Shown: positions 63,360-64,000 of the stretch, in pieces
Layout of the letters: every line of letters starts with the position of its first letter
How positions within the stretch are numbered: the first letter of the stretch is position 1
Origin: Enterococcus sulfureus ATCC 49903
Lineage (GTDB): Bacteria; Bacillota; Bacilli; Lactobacillales; Enterococcaceae
Length of the DNA stretch: 64,000 bases
NCBI RefSeq assembly: GCF_000407605.1
Contig: NZ_ASWO01000001.1
Coordinates: 682,001-746,000, forward strand
Direction of reading: 5' to 3'
Notes under the pieces: generated by a model
What the model was told of the DNA's origin: nothing
Seen by the model: only the letters and a program-made list of their open reading frames with translations
Database searches by the model: none
Program-made: the position numbers and the translations under genes

Positions 63360-64000
63360 TTATTTTAGCGTTAATTTACCCATGTCTTCGAATGTATAGA
63401 TCGGCACTAATTTCGCTTCTTCTATACCTCCTAGACGGTTTGTTGCTGCTAAAATCTTTTTATTATCCACGATTGGATAAATAACCGCTTGGTCGGCAAT
63501 CTCTGCTTGTAGTTTATCATAGATCGCGTCACGTTTTGTTTGATCAAGCTCAACCGCACCTTGATTAAATAATGTATCTACGGCTTCACTATTTAGTTTA
63601 AAGTAATTTGAGGCACCGCCTGTTTTAAATAATCGTGCATATTGATCTGGATCATTTCCCATGATGTAACCACCTAGGAATAAATTGTATTTTGTTGAAT
63701 CTGGTTTTTTCAATTCTGTAAATAGCGCTGTGCTATCGCCACCTTGTAATTCAACGCTAATGCCAACTTTTTGTAATTGTTGTTGAATCAATGTTGCTTG
63801 TAAAGTTTGAGCAGGATCTGAAGAATCAAAGCCTAGATTTAATTTCAAATCAGATACGCCAGCTTCTTTTAATAAGTCTTTTGCTTTTTCATCGTTTGTT
63901 TTGTATTTTTCAACATCTTCTGTTGCATATTTATTGTTTGGTGGTAAGAAAGAATATGGTGTTTCGTAATATTTTTCTTCCAAGTATGCTGCTTTGTTCA
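63360..64000 (-). CDS. oppA: Oligopeptide-binding protein OppA, N-terminal part outside window
   Basis: About 213 C-terminal codons are visible and the frame stays open to the window edge. It has TPYSFLPPNNKYATEDVEKY, KDLLKEAGVSDLKLNLGFDSS, the QATLIQQQLQKVGISVEL segment and a C-terminal AVIYPIVDNKKILA, typical of SBP family 5. The signal peptide and lipobox lie to the right of the window. It captures peptides for OppBCDF. Confidence 0.9.
   Translation of the reverse strand, partial: NKAAYLEEKYYETPYSFLPPNNKYATEDVEKYKTNDEKAKDLLKEAGVSDLKLNLGFDSSDPAQTLQATLIQQQLQKVGISVELQGGDSTALFTELKKPDSTKYNLFLGGYIMGNDPDQYARLFKTGGASNYFKLNSEAVDTLFNQGAVELDQTKRDAIYDKLQAEIADQAVIYPIVDNKKILAATNRLGGIEEAKLVPIYTFEDMGKLTLK

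Overview
The window looks like chromosomal DNA of a low-GC Gram-positive coccus of the Lactobacillales, most likely Enterococcus or a close relative. This is inferred from gene content and order, not from a search. The signs are the complete mevalonate pathway, a bifunctional AdhE, a CiaRH-type two-component pair, a YhgE/Pip phage-infection protein, the acpS-alr-mazF block, ddl-murF-cshA, and the tdk-prfA-prmC-sua5-glyA-upp block. Most genes are on the minus strand, and nearly every transcription unit ends in a clear intrinsic terminator.

1-9.6 kb: the start of infC with its L20-type leader, an NADH oxidase, a deoxynucleoside kinase, then on the plus strand the mevalonate operon (mvk-mvaD-mvaK2-fni, all overlapping) and ciaR-ciaH. 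9.6-24.7 kb: adhE with a Rex-like operator, yajC-tgt, a DUF975 protein and a Ca2+-type P-ATPase lying between tgt and queA, YhgE/Pip, and the acpS-alr-mazF-(small membrane protein)-proC operon. 24.8-33.3 kb: cshA with a long structured leader, adenosine deaminase, ddl-murF for the cell wall, a YaiI protein preceded by an unclassified structured RNA, udk, a HAD phosphatase and RsuA.

33.4-38.4 kb is the most accessory-looking part. It holds ribosomal protein L25/Ctc with a switch-like leader, a short Mga-like regulator behind two perfect inverted repeats, the decayed remnant of an old-yellow-enzyme gene, and an intact copy of that enzyme flanked by two secreted proteins with matching triple repeats. 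38.4-43.9 kb: the methionine transporter metNIQ under a Met T-box, a stand-alone GcvH-like protein with an ArsC/Spx-like partner, rodA, and tRNA-Thr(CGU).

43.9-50.4 kb: two paralogous amino-acid permeases with a class-I glutamine amidotransferase-like hydrolase, a 3' gene remnant, and an ABC exporter divergent from a 41-residue hydrophobic peptide and a DUF4230-like protein, with a perfect 11-bp inverted repeat between them. 50.4-64 kb: topB, upp, glyA, sua5, prmC, prfA, tdk, a secreted CAP-domain protein, and an oligopeptide permease operon (oppA partial, oppB, C, D, F) ending in an OsmC-family gene.

There is no CRISPR array, complete insertion sequence, rRNA gene or prophage. The best candidates for something undescribed are the structured RNA at 30.9-31.1 kb, the cshA leader, and the divergent exporter/peptide/DUF4230 locus at 47.9-50.4 kb.
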